Assembly: GCA_036272055.1 (NCBI GenBank)
Contig: DATAZL010000116.1
Span: forward strand, 41,307-105,306
DNA: 64,000 nucleotides
DNA from: DASZVB01 sp036272055
Lineage (GTDB): Bacteria; Myxococcota_A; Polyangia; Polyangiales; Polyangiaceae
Reading direction: 5' to 3'
Shown: piece after piece, positions 34,120-42,509 of the stretch
Position numbering within the stretch: position 1 is the stretch's first letter
Layout of the letters: every line of letters starts with the position of its first letter
Translations under genes and position numbers: made by a program
The notes under the pieces: generated by a model
Databases searched by the model: none
What the model was told of the DNA's origin: nothing
The model's input: only the letters and a program-made list of their open reading frames with translations

Positions 34120-35565
34120 TCAGTCGTGAGACGGCGCGCCGCTCGCCGGAGCCTGCATCGTGACGTCGGCACGGCTCATCGGCAGGCGCCCGGCGAGAAA
34201 AAGCTCCACCTCGGAACGCACGACGAAGTAGTCCCGCACCGCGCGGGCATAGCGGAGCTCGGCGTCGAGCTGGTCGCGTTTCGCTTGCAGGAGCTGGAAC
34301 ACGCCGACGCTCATGGCGTTGTAGCGAAGCAACGTCTCTTCGACGATGTGACGGCGGAGCGGCAAGATGTCCTTCTCGTAACGGATGACGCGGGTGCGCG
34401 CCGCGAGCAGGCGCTCACCGGCGAGCTTCGCCTCGACGCCGACGCGCGCGAGCAGCGCGGCGCGGGTCTCGTTTCCGCGACGCATCTCCGCCTCGGCCAG
34501 GCTCACCTCGCCTTGGCCCTGGTAGAAGAGCGGAAACCGGAGCCCGGCGACGGGACCGAGCGCCCACGGCAAGGACTCGATTCGCTCCGCTTCGAAACCC
34601 GCGCGCAGGTCGGGCAGAAGCCCGGTGGCGCGCGCGAGCGACGCCCGGCGCGACGCTGCATAGCTCTTCCGCCGCGCGATCTCGACGTCGAGGCTCCTCG
34701 CGAGCGCGCGGCCGTCGAGCCGCGTCACGTCGACCTCTTTCGCCGGGAGCGCGCTCTGGCCCTGGACGTCGGCGATGGCGACGGGGCCCGGCAGCGGCAC
34801 GGCGAGCAACAGCGCGAGCCGTCCAGCGGCGCGGTCCTGGTCGAGCCGCGCTTCTTCTGCGGCGGTCGTGGTCTCCTCGCGCAGCGCTTGCTGGTTCATG
34901 AAGTCGAGATCGGGGATGTTCCCGGCCTCGTGCAGGCGCGCGGCGGCCTCGTACGACGCTTCTGCCGCCTCGTGCGTCGTTGCCGTGAGGAGCGCGATAC
35001 GCTCCGCGGCCTCACGCTCGTGGAACGCGACCTTCACGGCGTAGACGAAGTCGAGAACACGGCCGGCGACGGTGAGCTTCGCCGCGTCGAGCTCGGCGCG
35101 CGCGGCGCCGTCACGCATCGGAAGCCAGAGCAGATCCGACACGCTCTCGGTGACCGAGATCATGAGGTCGGGGCGCGAGCCGCGGGCGAACCCGATGCGT
35201 CCCTCGAGCTCGGGGTTCGGCAGCGCGACGGCGCTGACGAGGCGCGCGCGTGCGACGCCGAGCTCCTCGAACGCGGCTTGCAGATCGCGGTTGTTGAGGA
35301 GCGCGAGCCGTACGGCGCTCTCCTCGGTCAGCGGCTGGGCGAGGAGCGCCCGCGTCTCGTCGGCGGATTTTCCGCCCTCCCCGTCCATGGCCCGCCAGCG
35401 CACGTCGAGGCCGGTGCGTTCACGCACGACCTGCTTCACGTCGCCGTAGCCGGCGTCTTGCGAGATGCACGACGGAAGAACGGACACGACGACGCTCGCC
35501 GCGAGCAGACGGGCAGCGCCCGAGCGCGGAGCGCGATCCGGAAAGCGGCGAGGCGGTGACGACAT
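34120..35565 (-). CDS. TolC/CzcC-like outer-membrane efflux lipoprotein
   Basis: 481 residues from the ATG at 35565. The signal peptide contains a lipobox-like LPSC near residue 32. The body is the outer membrane efflux protein fold, with two long helical-hairpin repeats: LTEESAVRLALLNNRDLQAA opens the first and RARLVSAVALPNPELEGRIG follows; the second half repeats the heptad-rich pattern up to YNAMSVGVFQLLQAKRDQLD. Such proteins form the outer-membrane channel of RND or metal efflux systems, but no RND or adaptor gene is in this window. It starts 4 bp after the multicopper oxidase stop, so the pair is an operon and copper export is a reasonable guess. Confidence 0.88.
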   Translation of the reverse strand: MSSPPRRFPDRAPRSGAARLLAASVVVSVLPSCISQDAGYGDVKQVVRERTGLDVRWRAMDGEGGKSADETRALLAQPLTEESAVRLALLNNRDLQAAFEELGVARARLVSAVALPNPELEGRIGFARGSRPDLMISVTESVSDLLWLPMRDGAARAELDAAKLTVAGRVLDFVYAVKVAFHEREAAERIALLTATTHEAAEASYEAAARLHEAGNIPDLDFMNQQALREETTTAAEEARLDQDRAAGRLALLLAVPLPGPVAIADVQGQSALPAKEVDVTRLDGRALARSLDVEIARRKSYAASRRASLARATGLLPDLRAGFEAERIESLPWALGPVAGLRFPLFYQGQGEVSLAEAEMRRGNETRAALLARVGVEAKLAGERLLAARTRVIRYEKDILPLRRHIVEETLLRYNAMSVGVFQLLQAKRDQLDAELRYARAVRDYFVVRSEVELFLAGRLPMSRADVTMQAPASGAPSHD

Positions 35566-35569
35566 CGAC

Positions 35570-36898
35570 TCAGCCCGACACGATGCCGTCGCGCGCGAGC
35601 TCTTCCGCCGTGGCCTGTCGGGCACGGGTGCCCTCCGGCGCCTCGTACCAGCCGGGATCGGCGTAGCTCGCGAGCGCGTCTCTCACCTTGAGGATGGTGA
35701 ACATGCCGCCCATGGTGATGACGTCGTGCGGCCCTGCCGAGCCCATCATGGGAATGCTGTTCTTCGGCACCGGCATCTTCATCTCCGCCATCTCGCCCAT
35801 GCCGGCGCGGCCCATCGTCATGTAGCCGGGTACGAGGGCCGACACGCGGGCGTCGACCTGGCCCTTGCCGGTGCCGATCATGTTCGGGACGTTGTGGCCC
35901 ATCTGATTCATCACGTGGTGGGTCATGTGGCAGTGGAGCGGCCAGTCACCGGGGGCGTCGGCGACGAACTCCACGTCACGCGTCGACCCGGTCGGCACGA
36001 GCACGGTCGTCTGAGGGACACGCGCCGTGCCGGGAACGGCTCCGCCGTCCGTCGCCACGACCTTGAAGTGGTATCCGTGCAGATGGATCGGATGGTGATC
36101 CATCGCGCTCAGGTTGCCGAAGCGGATCCGCACTCGCTCGCCCTTCTTGCAGACGAGCGCGTCGGTGCCCGGGAACACCCGGGCGTTCATGGTGAGCACG
36201 TTGAACTCGGTCATCTCGTTCGGATCGGGGCGCGACGTGCCGGGCGTGATCTTCCATTCGCTCAGCATGATGGCAAAGTCGCGATCGACGCGCGCCGCGG
36301 GCTCCGCCTTCCGCGGGTGCACGACGATCATGCCCATGAGCCCCATCGCCATCTGCGTCATCTCGTCGTGGTGCGAGTGATAGAGGAAGGTGCCGTGCTG
36401 GCGAAACGTCCATTCGTAGCGAAATGTCTCCCCGGGGCGGATAGTGCGCTGGGTGAGGCCGCCGACGCCGTCCATGCCGTTCGGCAAGTACACGCCGTGC
36501 CAGTGCACGGTCGTGGGCTCGGGCAGCTTGTTGGTGACGTAGACACGTACCCGATCGCCTTCGACCGCCTCGATGGTCGGACCGTGGACACGGCCGTTGT
36601 AGCCCCAGCAGCGAGCACCGAGTCCCTGCGCAAACTCGTGCCAGACCTCCTCCGCGACGAGGTGGTACACCTTCACGCCGTCGACGACCTTGAAGGGCAG
36701 CGACGCGCCGTTCGGGGTCAGCACCGGCGCGTAGTCCTTGCCGGGCATTCCGGGCGGCAGGTGTGTCTTCGACTCGGGTGGGCCACTGTAGGCGTCGTCC
36801 CAGCCGTTCGGCTGGGCGGCCGCGTCACGCGCGCGGAGCGATGCCGCCGCACCGGTCACTGCCGTCGCGGTCCACAACATTTGGCGTCTCGTCAGCAT
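35570..36898 (-). CDS. Tat-exported multicopper oxidase
   Basis: 442 residues. The N-terminus MLTRRQMLWTATAV carries a twin-arginine-like signal. Copper-binding motifs are all present: HWHG (132-135), YHSHHDEM (173-180), HPIHLHG (269-275) and HCHMTHHVMNQM (322-333). In the last, Cys323, His328 and the axial Met333 form the type 1 site. A Met-rich stretch (MTMGRAGMGEMAEMKMPVP) near the C-terminus resembles copper-resistance oxidases. Probably oxidises Cu(I) or phenolic substrates in the periplasm. First gene of a pair with the TolC-like protein. An in-frame ATG at 36880 (residue 7) is possible but would lose the RR motif. Confidence 0.93.
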   Translation of the reverse strand: MLTRRQMLWTATAVTGAAASLRARDAAAQPNGWDDAYSGPPESKTHLPPGMPGKDYAPVLTPNGASLPFKVVDGVKVYHLVAEEVWHEFAQGLGARCWGYNGRVHGPTIEAVEGDRVRVYVTNKLPEPTTVHWHGVYLPNGMDGVGGLTQRTIRPGETFRYEWTFRQHGTFLYHSHHDEMTQMAMGLMGMIVVHPRKAEPAARVDRDFAIMLSEWKITPGTSRPDPNEMTEFNVLTMNARVFPGTDALVCKKGERVRIRFGNLSAMDHHPIHLHGYHFKVVATDGGAVPGTARVPQTTVLVPTGSTRDVEFVADAPGDWPLHCHMTHHVMNQMGHNVPNMIGTGKGQVDARVSALVPGYMTMGRAGMGEMAEMKMPVPKNSIPMMGSAGPHDVITMGGMFTILKVRDALASYADPGWYEAPEGTRARQATAEELARDGIVSG

Positions 36899-37158
36899 GA
36901 TGGGTCGAATCCGACGTTCGTCGCCGCGGTGAAGTCGGCCCCGAGCGCAACGGTCTCGAGCCTACGTTTGGCGGCAGCCGGGGGCGTGTCAAGGCGCCGG
37001 CCCCGCGCGCGCTCGCTTGGCGTGGCGCGTCGCGAGCCGAACGCTTCCTGAAGCGCGACGCCGCGCGGTGCCGAGGACGATGAATCGCGCGTTTTTTGCG
37101 CACCTTTTCGCTTCACGGGGGGACGCCCATCGGAGGGGCACCCGTATACAATGGGCCC

Positions 37159-39558
37159 ATGGCTCAATTGTTTCCGTCGCTCGCCCCGGAGCTGGTCTGG
37201 GGCCTGTTCGCGCGCGGATTGGGCGTTGTGTTCCTCATCACGTTCACGTCGCTCTCGTTGCAGGTCGTGCGCTCGGCCGGCACGGGCGGCGGCTTTCCGA
37301 TCGCGCAGCGACTCGCACGGATCAAGGTCGACTTCCCGGGCGTGAAGCGGTTCTTGTACTTCCCGACGCTGCTCTGGATCTCGGACGGCAACGGGATGCT
37401 GCGCACGCTCGCGCTCTCGGGCCTCGGCGGGTCCCTGATCGCGATCTACGGCGGGCCGCTCTCGCACGTCGCTCTCATCGTCTGCTACGCGGCGTACCTG
37501 TCGCTCGACATGGCGATAGGTCTCATCTTCCCGTGGGACTGCCTGCTCTTCGAGTCGTCCGTGCTGTCGCTCTTTCTGCCGGAGACGCACGCTCTCCCCG
37601 ATCTTCACGCGGTCGCCGCGCCGGCCCCTGCCCTGACCTGGGCGTTCCGGCTGCTCGTCTTCCGGGTCATGTTCGGGTTCGGCAAGCAGAAATTCCTCGG
37701 GAGCACGAGCAAGGACCTCGCGTACCTGAAGGGGTTCCTGGTTTCCCAGCCGCTGCCCTCGCCGTTCGGTTGGTACATGCAGAAGCTGCCGGTCGCGCTG
37801 CTGCGCCCGGCCGTTCTCTTCATGTTCCTCGTGGAGATCCCGATCCCGTTCTTCGCGATGATTCCGGGTCCGCTCAGCGTCTTGTGCGCGGTGACGACCG
37901 TGTTCCTGATGATCGGCATACAGGCGACGGGGAGCTTCGGTTACTTCAGCATTCTCACGATCGTCGCGTGCATCCCGCTCTTCGACAACGTGACCCCGAC
38001 CCTGTTCCGCTTCTCGGAGCTCTTCACTGCTGGCGCGCCGGTCGTCACGAACGCCTTCGTGCTCGTCCACACGACCGCGGCGTGCATCACGTTCGCGTTC
38101 AACAGCTGGCTCGCCCAGTCCTGGCACCTGTGGACGATCTGGTACCGGCTGCCGCCCGTGCTGCAGCTTCCCATCCACGTGATGCGCGTGCTGCACCCGT
38201 TCCGCTGGGTGCACCCGTATGGCGTCTTCCCGCCGAATACCCAGGTCAGCGTGAAGATGTCGCTCCTCGTCGAGGTGACGTGGGACGAGAAGACCTGGCA
38301 CGAGTGCGAGTTCACCTTTTCACCGTCGAACTCGCATTCGCCACCGAGGTTCGTGGCCCCGCATCATCCCCGCGGCGACCAGGCCGTGATCTACGAGACG
38401 TTCGGCCTGAACCCGACGAGCCTCATCAGCAGCGTGCTCGGGCCGTACGAGCCGTACGCTTATGCAACGGCGCCGGCCGCGCGCGTGCTCGCCCAGCTCA
38501 TCACCGAGGGCCGCGGCACCGACTACATGAAGAACACCGTGCTCGGGCAGCATGCCGAGCCGCCCCTCGCGACCCGGATCAGTACCGTCATGCTCGAGCC
38601 GGTCAGCCTGAAAGAGAAGGCCACGACCGGCGCGTGGTGGAAGCGCACCTATATCGGCCCGCACACCGCACCGCGCCGCAAGGATCCCGATTTCTGGAAA
38701 TACGCCTGGCCGGAGCCCGAGCTCTGGCACCACGACGCCATCTTCTGGCGGCGGCGGAGCCCCTTGAAGAAGGTCATGGATCGCTCGCTGAAAGGCGGCG
38801 AGGACCCGATGACGCTCGTGATCGCCGACAGTGACGGGCTGACGCCGGCCGACGTCGAGCAGTTCTGGAACGAGTTCATTCCGCTCGTGGCGGGGTTCGA
38901 CCAGACCACGTACGAGACGCTACCCGACGCGGTGCCCGCGGCGCGTGCGCGCTTCAGCCGCGCGGAGCTGCACTCGCTCCATCGTCTCCTCCAGCGCTTC
39001 ACGCTGCTCGTGGTCGCGCGCCTCGAGCCGATGTACCTCGGCCGTGGCCTCAAGCCGCTCCTGCCGGCGAAGACTTATTTCCACCTGTGGCTCGCCGTGC
39101 AGCACGTCATCGCCAAGGGCCGCGACGCCTATCTCGTCGCGTTGAACGACCCCATGTCGATCGCGAAGACGCTCGACGAGATGACGCCCCAGACGGGCAC
39201 GTATCTGATGTCCATCTTCCGCTACGAGCCGATGATCTTCGAGGCGCAGAAGCTCCGACTTCTCACCGCCGTGGGCTCTCCTCACGACGAGGAGGCGAAG
39301 CGACGTATCGAGTTCGGCACCGAGGGCATGAACAACTTCGAGAAGACCGTCGTGAAGCTGTCCGAGATGTTCTCCGGCTTCTTCTGGGTGATGCCCCACG
39401 TGCGCGCGAGCTTCAAAGGGCCGCGCTTCGATCAGGGGTATCCGGAGCTCTACCCGAGCTTCCAGCAGCTCGACACGGGGGAGGTCGTCGTGCGCGCATA
39501 CGCGAAGCCGCCGGCGAGTGCTCCCGTGCCGCTGTCGGACTCGGTGCCGGCGGAGTGA
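37159..39558 (+). CDS. Lipase-maturation-factor-like multi-pass membrane protein
   Basis: 799 residues from the ATG at 37159. Residues about 1-330 hold many hydrophobic segments. A soluble region follows with the lipase maturation factor pattern: HPYGVFPPNTQVSVK, VEVTWDEKTWHECEFTFSP and PPRFVAPHHPRGDQ. The last 250 or so residues are soluble and not recognised (FGTEGMNNFEKTVVKLSEMF). LMF-type proteins in vertebrates help lipases fold in the ER; bacterial homologues are uncharacterised, so a folding or secretion role is only inferred. The caspase-like lipoprotein gene starts 1 bp after its stop, which implies co-translation. Confidence 0.8.
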   Translation: MAQLFPSLAPELVWGLFARGLGVVFLITFTSLSLQVVRSAGTGGGFPIAQRLARIKVDFPGVKRFLYFPTLLWISDGNGMLRTLALSGLGGSLIAIYGGPLSHVALIVCYAAYLSLDMAIGLIFPWDCLLFESSVLSLFLPETHALPDLHAVAAPAPALTWAFRLLVFRVMFGFGKQKFLGSTSKDLAYLKGFLVSQPLPSPFGWYMQKLPVALLRPAVLFMFLVEIPIPFFAMIPGPLSVLCAVTTVFLMIGIQATGSFGYFSILTIVACIPLFDNVTPTLFRFSELFTAGAPVVTNAFVLVHTTAACITFAFNSWLAQSWHLWTIWYRLPPVLQLPIHVMRVLHPFRWVHPYGVFPPNTQVSVKMSLLVEVTWDEKTWHECEFTFSPSNSHSPPRFVAPHHPRGDQAVIYETFGLNPTSLISSVLGPYEPYAYATAPAARVLAQLITEGRGTDYMKNTVLGQHAEPPLATRISTVMLEPVSLKEKATTGAWWKRTYIGPHTAPRRKDPDFWKYAWPEPELWHHDAIFWRRRSPLKKVMDRSLKGGEDPMTLVIADSDGLTPADVEQFWNEFIPLVAGFDQTTYETLPDAVPAARARFSRAELHSLHRLLQRFTLLVVARLEPMYLGRGLKPLLPAKTYFHLWLAVQHVIAKGRDAYLVALNDPMSIAKTLDEMTPQTGTYLMSIFRYEPMIFEAQKLRLLTAVGSPHDEEAKRRIEFGTEGMNNFEKTVVKLSEMFSGFFWVMPHVRASFKGPRFDQGYPELYPSFQQLDTGEVVVRAYAKPPASAPVPLSDSVPAE

Positions 39559-39559
39559 C

Positions 39560-41062
39560 GTGAGGCCGTACACGTCAGGGGTCGCGACGGCCGTCGTCGC
39601 GAGCGCCCTCGTCGCCGGATGCACGCATCCGAGCCATCCCGGAGCGCCGTCCCCGAGCGCGCACGCGCCGCCAGAGGCCCCGTCCGCGCCGCCGGTCGTC
39701 GCGAGCGTCTCGGCTCCGGCGACGGTCCCGTCGGGGCCGCTCCGCTTCGTCGCCGTCGGCGGTGGAGCAACGCCCGAGAGCACGGAGATTTCCCTCGAGC
39801 AGGACATCGATCTCGTCGCGTCGACGTTGCCGCCGCCGGGCACGGTGCTCTTCGCGGGCGGCGCCGGGTCGCTCTCCGTCCGCGAGGAAGATCCGAAGCC
39901 GCACGGGGACGAGCTGCTTCTCGCCGTCGGTGCCCTCTTCCATCCGCGCAACGGCCGTCAGAGTCGCTACGCGCCGGTGCGTCTCGACGCCGCGCGCGCG
40001 AGCATCGACGGCGTCGAGACGGCCCTCGACATGGCGCTCTCTTCCGGACAGGGTCCGCTGCTGCTCTACGTCGCCGCTCACGGCGATCAGGGCGACGCTC
40101 CGCGCGACAACCTGGTAGCGCTCTGGGGCGGGCAGCCACTCACCGTCGCGCACCTCGCGGAGGTTCACGAGCGCCACGAGCGCCCGCTTCGCCTCGTGGT
40201 CACGTCGTGCTTCTCGGGCGGCTTCGGGGAGCTCGCGTTCGCGCACGCGGACGAGCGACGGGGACCGAGCAAGGTACCGCGCTGCGGCGTCTTCGCCGGC
40301 ACCTGGGACCGTGAAACGAGCGGGTGCGACCCGAACCCCGACCGCAAGGCGCAGGAGAGCTACGGACTTCACTTCATCCACGCCCTCGCCGGCAAGGACA
40401 GGGACGGCCATCCTCTCCCATCCGAAGCCGTGGACTTCGATCACGACGGCGCGATCGGCTTGCTCGACGCGCACACCCGCGCGCGCATCGCGGCGATGTC
40501 GCTCGACGTCCCGACCACGACGTCGGAGCGCTACCTGCGCAGCGTCGAGCACGGGAGCGCGCCCATCGACGGCAAGCTCCTGCCCGAAGACGCGGCCGTC
40601 GTGGCCGAGCTCGGCAAGGCGCTCGGGCTCCCCGACGAGGCGGCGGTCGAGAAGCGCTGGACCGCGCTCGACGCGCGCATGAACAGGCTCGACGACGCGC
40701 TCGCAGACGCCCAGGCCGCGCTCTCGGTGAAGGAAGCGACGCTCGGCTCGCGGCTGCTCGAGCGATGGCCGGTCCTCGACGACGCTTTTCACCCCGACTT
40801 CGCCGGCATGCTCGGCAAGAACCGCAACGCCATCACCGACGTGCTCGAGCATTCGCCGGAAGCCGCCGCGCGCGCGAAGGCGCGCGAAGACGTGGACGAC
40901 GCCGACGGCGAGCTCGCAGGCCTCGAAGTGGAAGAGGCGCGCCTGCTCCGGCTCCGCCGCGCTTACGAGACGCTGCACCTCGCGTCCGCGCTCGTGCACC
41001 GGGGCGGCGCGGCCGCGCGCTACTACACGGCGCTCCTCGCCTGCGAGCGCGGAGCGCCCTGA
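39560..41062 (+). CDS. Clan CD (caspase/legumain-like) lipoprotein
   Basis: 500 residues from a GTG at 39560. The signal ends in lipobox LVAGC (Cys21). A predicted alpha/beta domain carries the His-Cys dyad of clan CD peptidases: LLLYVAAHGDQGD (His174) and VVTSCFSGGFGEL (Cys217), with 43 residues between them, as in caspase- and legumain-type enzymes. It resembles the C13-like group most. A DFDHDGAIGLLDAHTRA segment looks EF-hand-like. The C-terminal 150 residues are a helical, coiled-coil-like region. Probably a cell-surface or periplasmic cysteine peptidase. The GTG overlaps nothing and lies 1 bp after the LMF-like stop. Confidence 0.75.
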   Translation: MRPYTSGVATAVVASALVAGCTHPSHPGAPSPSAHAPPEAPSAPPVVASVSAPATVPSGPLRFVAVGGGATPESTEISLEQDIDLVASTLPPPGTVLFAGGAGSLSVREEDPKPHGDELLLAVGALFHPRNGRQSRYAPVRLDAARASIDGVETALDMALSSGQGPLLLYVAAHGDQGDAPRDNLVALWGGQPLTVAHLAEVHERHERPLRLVVTSCFSGGFGELAFAHADERRGPSKVPRCGVFAGTWDRETSGCDPNPDRKAQESYGLHFIHALAGKDRDGHPLPSEAVDFDHDGAIGLLDAHTRARIAAMSLDVPTTTSERYLRSVEHGSAPIDGKLLPEDAAVVAELGKALGLPDEAAVEKRWTALDARMNRLDDALADAQAALSVKEATLGSRLLERWPVLDDAFHPDFAGMLGKNRNAITDVLEHSPEAAARAKAREDVDDADGELAGLEVEEARLLRLRRAYETLHLASALVHRGGAAARYYTALLACERGAP

Positions 41063-41127
41063 GTCCTCTCCGAGCGTAGCGAGGAGACTCTTGCCGCGAT
41101 GAGCCGGAGCGAGGCAGGCTCGCGGGC

Positions 41128-42099
41128 ATGCGCGCCGTCGTCGTCGATCGGTTCATGAAGCCCAGCGAGCTCACCGTCTCGGAGGCGCCGGAACCGGTGC
41201 TCGGCGACGACCAGGTGCTCATCGACGTGCACGCCGCGGGTTGTAATTTCTTCGACACCCTGATCGTGCAGGGCAAGTACCAGGAGAAGCCCGCGTTCCC
41301 GTTCTCGCCGGGTGGTGAGCTGGCGGGCGTCGTGCGCGCCGTCGGCGCTCGCGTCGAGGGGACGAAGGTCGGCGAGCGCGTGATGGCCCACGTCGGGCAC
41401 GGCGGCTTCGCCGAACGCGCCGTCGCGTCGCCCGCGGCGCTCCACCCGATCCCCGACGGCATGTCGTTCGAAGCCGCGGCGGCGTTTCCCATCGTGTACG
41501 GCACGGCCTACGTCTCGGTCGTGCAGCGCGGCGCGGTGCGCCCCGGAGAGACCGTCCTCGTCACCGCAGCGGCGGGAGGCGTCGGGCTCGCCGCGGTGCA
41601 GATCGCGCGCGCCGTCGGGGCACGGGTCGTCGCGCTCGCGAGCGGGGACAAGCTCGACGTCGCACGGGAAGCGGGCGCCGACGTCGCGCTCGACTACCGC
41701 GCGGAGAACTTCGTGGAAAAGGTTCGCGAAGCGACGTCCGGACGCGGCGTCGACGTCGTGATCGAGAACGTCGGGGGAGACGTGTTCGACGGGTGCACGC
41801 GGTGCATCGCCTGGGGCGGCCGTCTCGTGGTCGTCGGCTTCGCGTCGGGGCGTATCCCGGAGATCGCCGTCAATCGCGTCATGCTGAAGCACATCTCCGT
41901 CGTCGGCGTGCATTTCGGCCCGATGTACCGGGAAGAGCTGCACTCGGTGCGCTCGGCTTTTGCCGCGCTCGATTCGCTGTTTCGACAAGGCAAGGTGACT
42001 CCGCTGGTGTCGGCGTCGATGCAGCTGGAGCGCGTCGCGGAGGCGCTCGACGCGCTAGGCAACAGGAAGACGGTCGGGAAGATCGTGCTCACGCCATAA
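41128..42099 (+). CDS. NADPH:quinone oxidoreductase (MDR family)
   Basis: 323 residues, full length. Zinc-independent medium-chain reductase: PEPVLGDDQVLIDVHAAGCN near the N-terminus, the NADPH-binding AAAGGVGLAAVQIARAVGA motif (about 150-168), and the C-terminal GRIPEIAVNRVMLKHISVVG. No structural or catalytic zinc Cys cluster is seen. It probably reduces quinones or other electrophiles with NADPH. Preceded by a small inverted repeat (CTCCGAGCG...CGAGGAG, about 41066-41089) after the caspase-like gene. Confidence 0.92.
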   Translation: MRAVVVDRFMKPSELTVSEAPEPVLGDDQVLIDVHAAGCNFFDTLIVQGKYQEKPAFPFSPGGELAGVVRAVGARVEGTKVGERVMAHVGHGGFAERAVASPAALHPIPDGMSFEAAAAFPIVYGTAYVSVVQRGAVRPGETVLVTAAAGGVGLAAVQIARAVGARVVALASGDKLDVAREAGADVALDYRAENFVEKVREATSGRGVDVVIENVGGDVFDGCTRCIAWGGRLVVVGFASGRIPEIAVNRVMLKHISVVGVHFGPMYREELHSVRSAFAALDSLFRQGKVTPLVSASMQLERVAEALDALGNRKTVGKIVLTP

Positions 42100-42212
42100 C
42101 CCGAGCGCCCACCTTCGTTCTCTCTAGCGCTCGCGAGATTCGCAGAGCGCAAATGGTAGGAGCGCTGCACGCCTCAACGGATCTTGCGCACACACTGATC
42201 TCGCGCAGAACG

Positions 42213-42251
42213 GCCGTCGTGACGACGGCGATCGCGGATCACGCGATCGCC
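42213..42251. repeat. Two adjoining perfect palindromes between the quinone reductase and copper monooxygenase genes
   Basis: GCCGTCGT-G-ACGACGGC (42213-42229) abuts GGCGATCGCG-GATCA-CGCGATCGCC (42227-42251); both arms are perfect. They lie 114-152 bp past the 42099 stop and about 260 bp before the 42510 start, in a 410-bp gap (42100-42509). They may be a terminator or an operator. The rest of the gap shows no gene I can support. Confidence 0.5.
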
Positions 42252-42509
42252 CACGATTTTCGGCCGATCCGCGTGAGGCGATACGCACGAATAACGTCGT
42301 GACGCCGACGGCTAATGTCTCTGCAGGTGCAATCCAACAACACAGTCCGAATTCCAGGCTCGATTCGAGCACGAGTGGACCTGGCGCTCCGCGCACGGCG
42401 ACTCATGAAGTCCGTCCCTTCGTCGCGAAGTAGTCGACGTTGTGGTAACCATGCGTACGATTTCGAACGAACGAAGCTTGCGACAAACGGTTGGACGGGA
42501 GGCTCTCAA

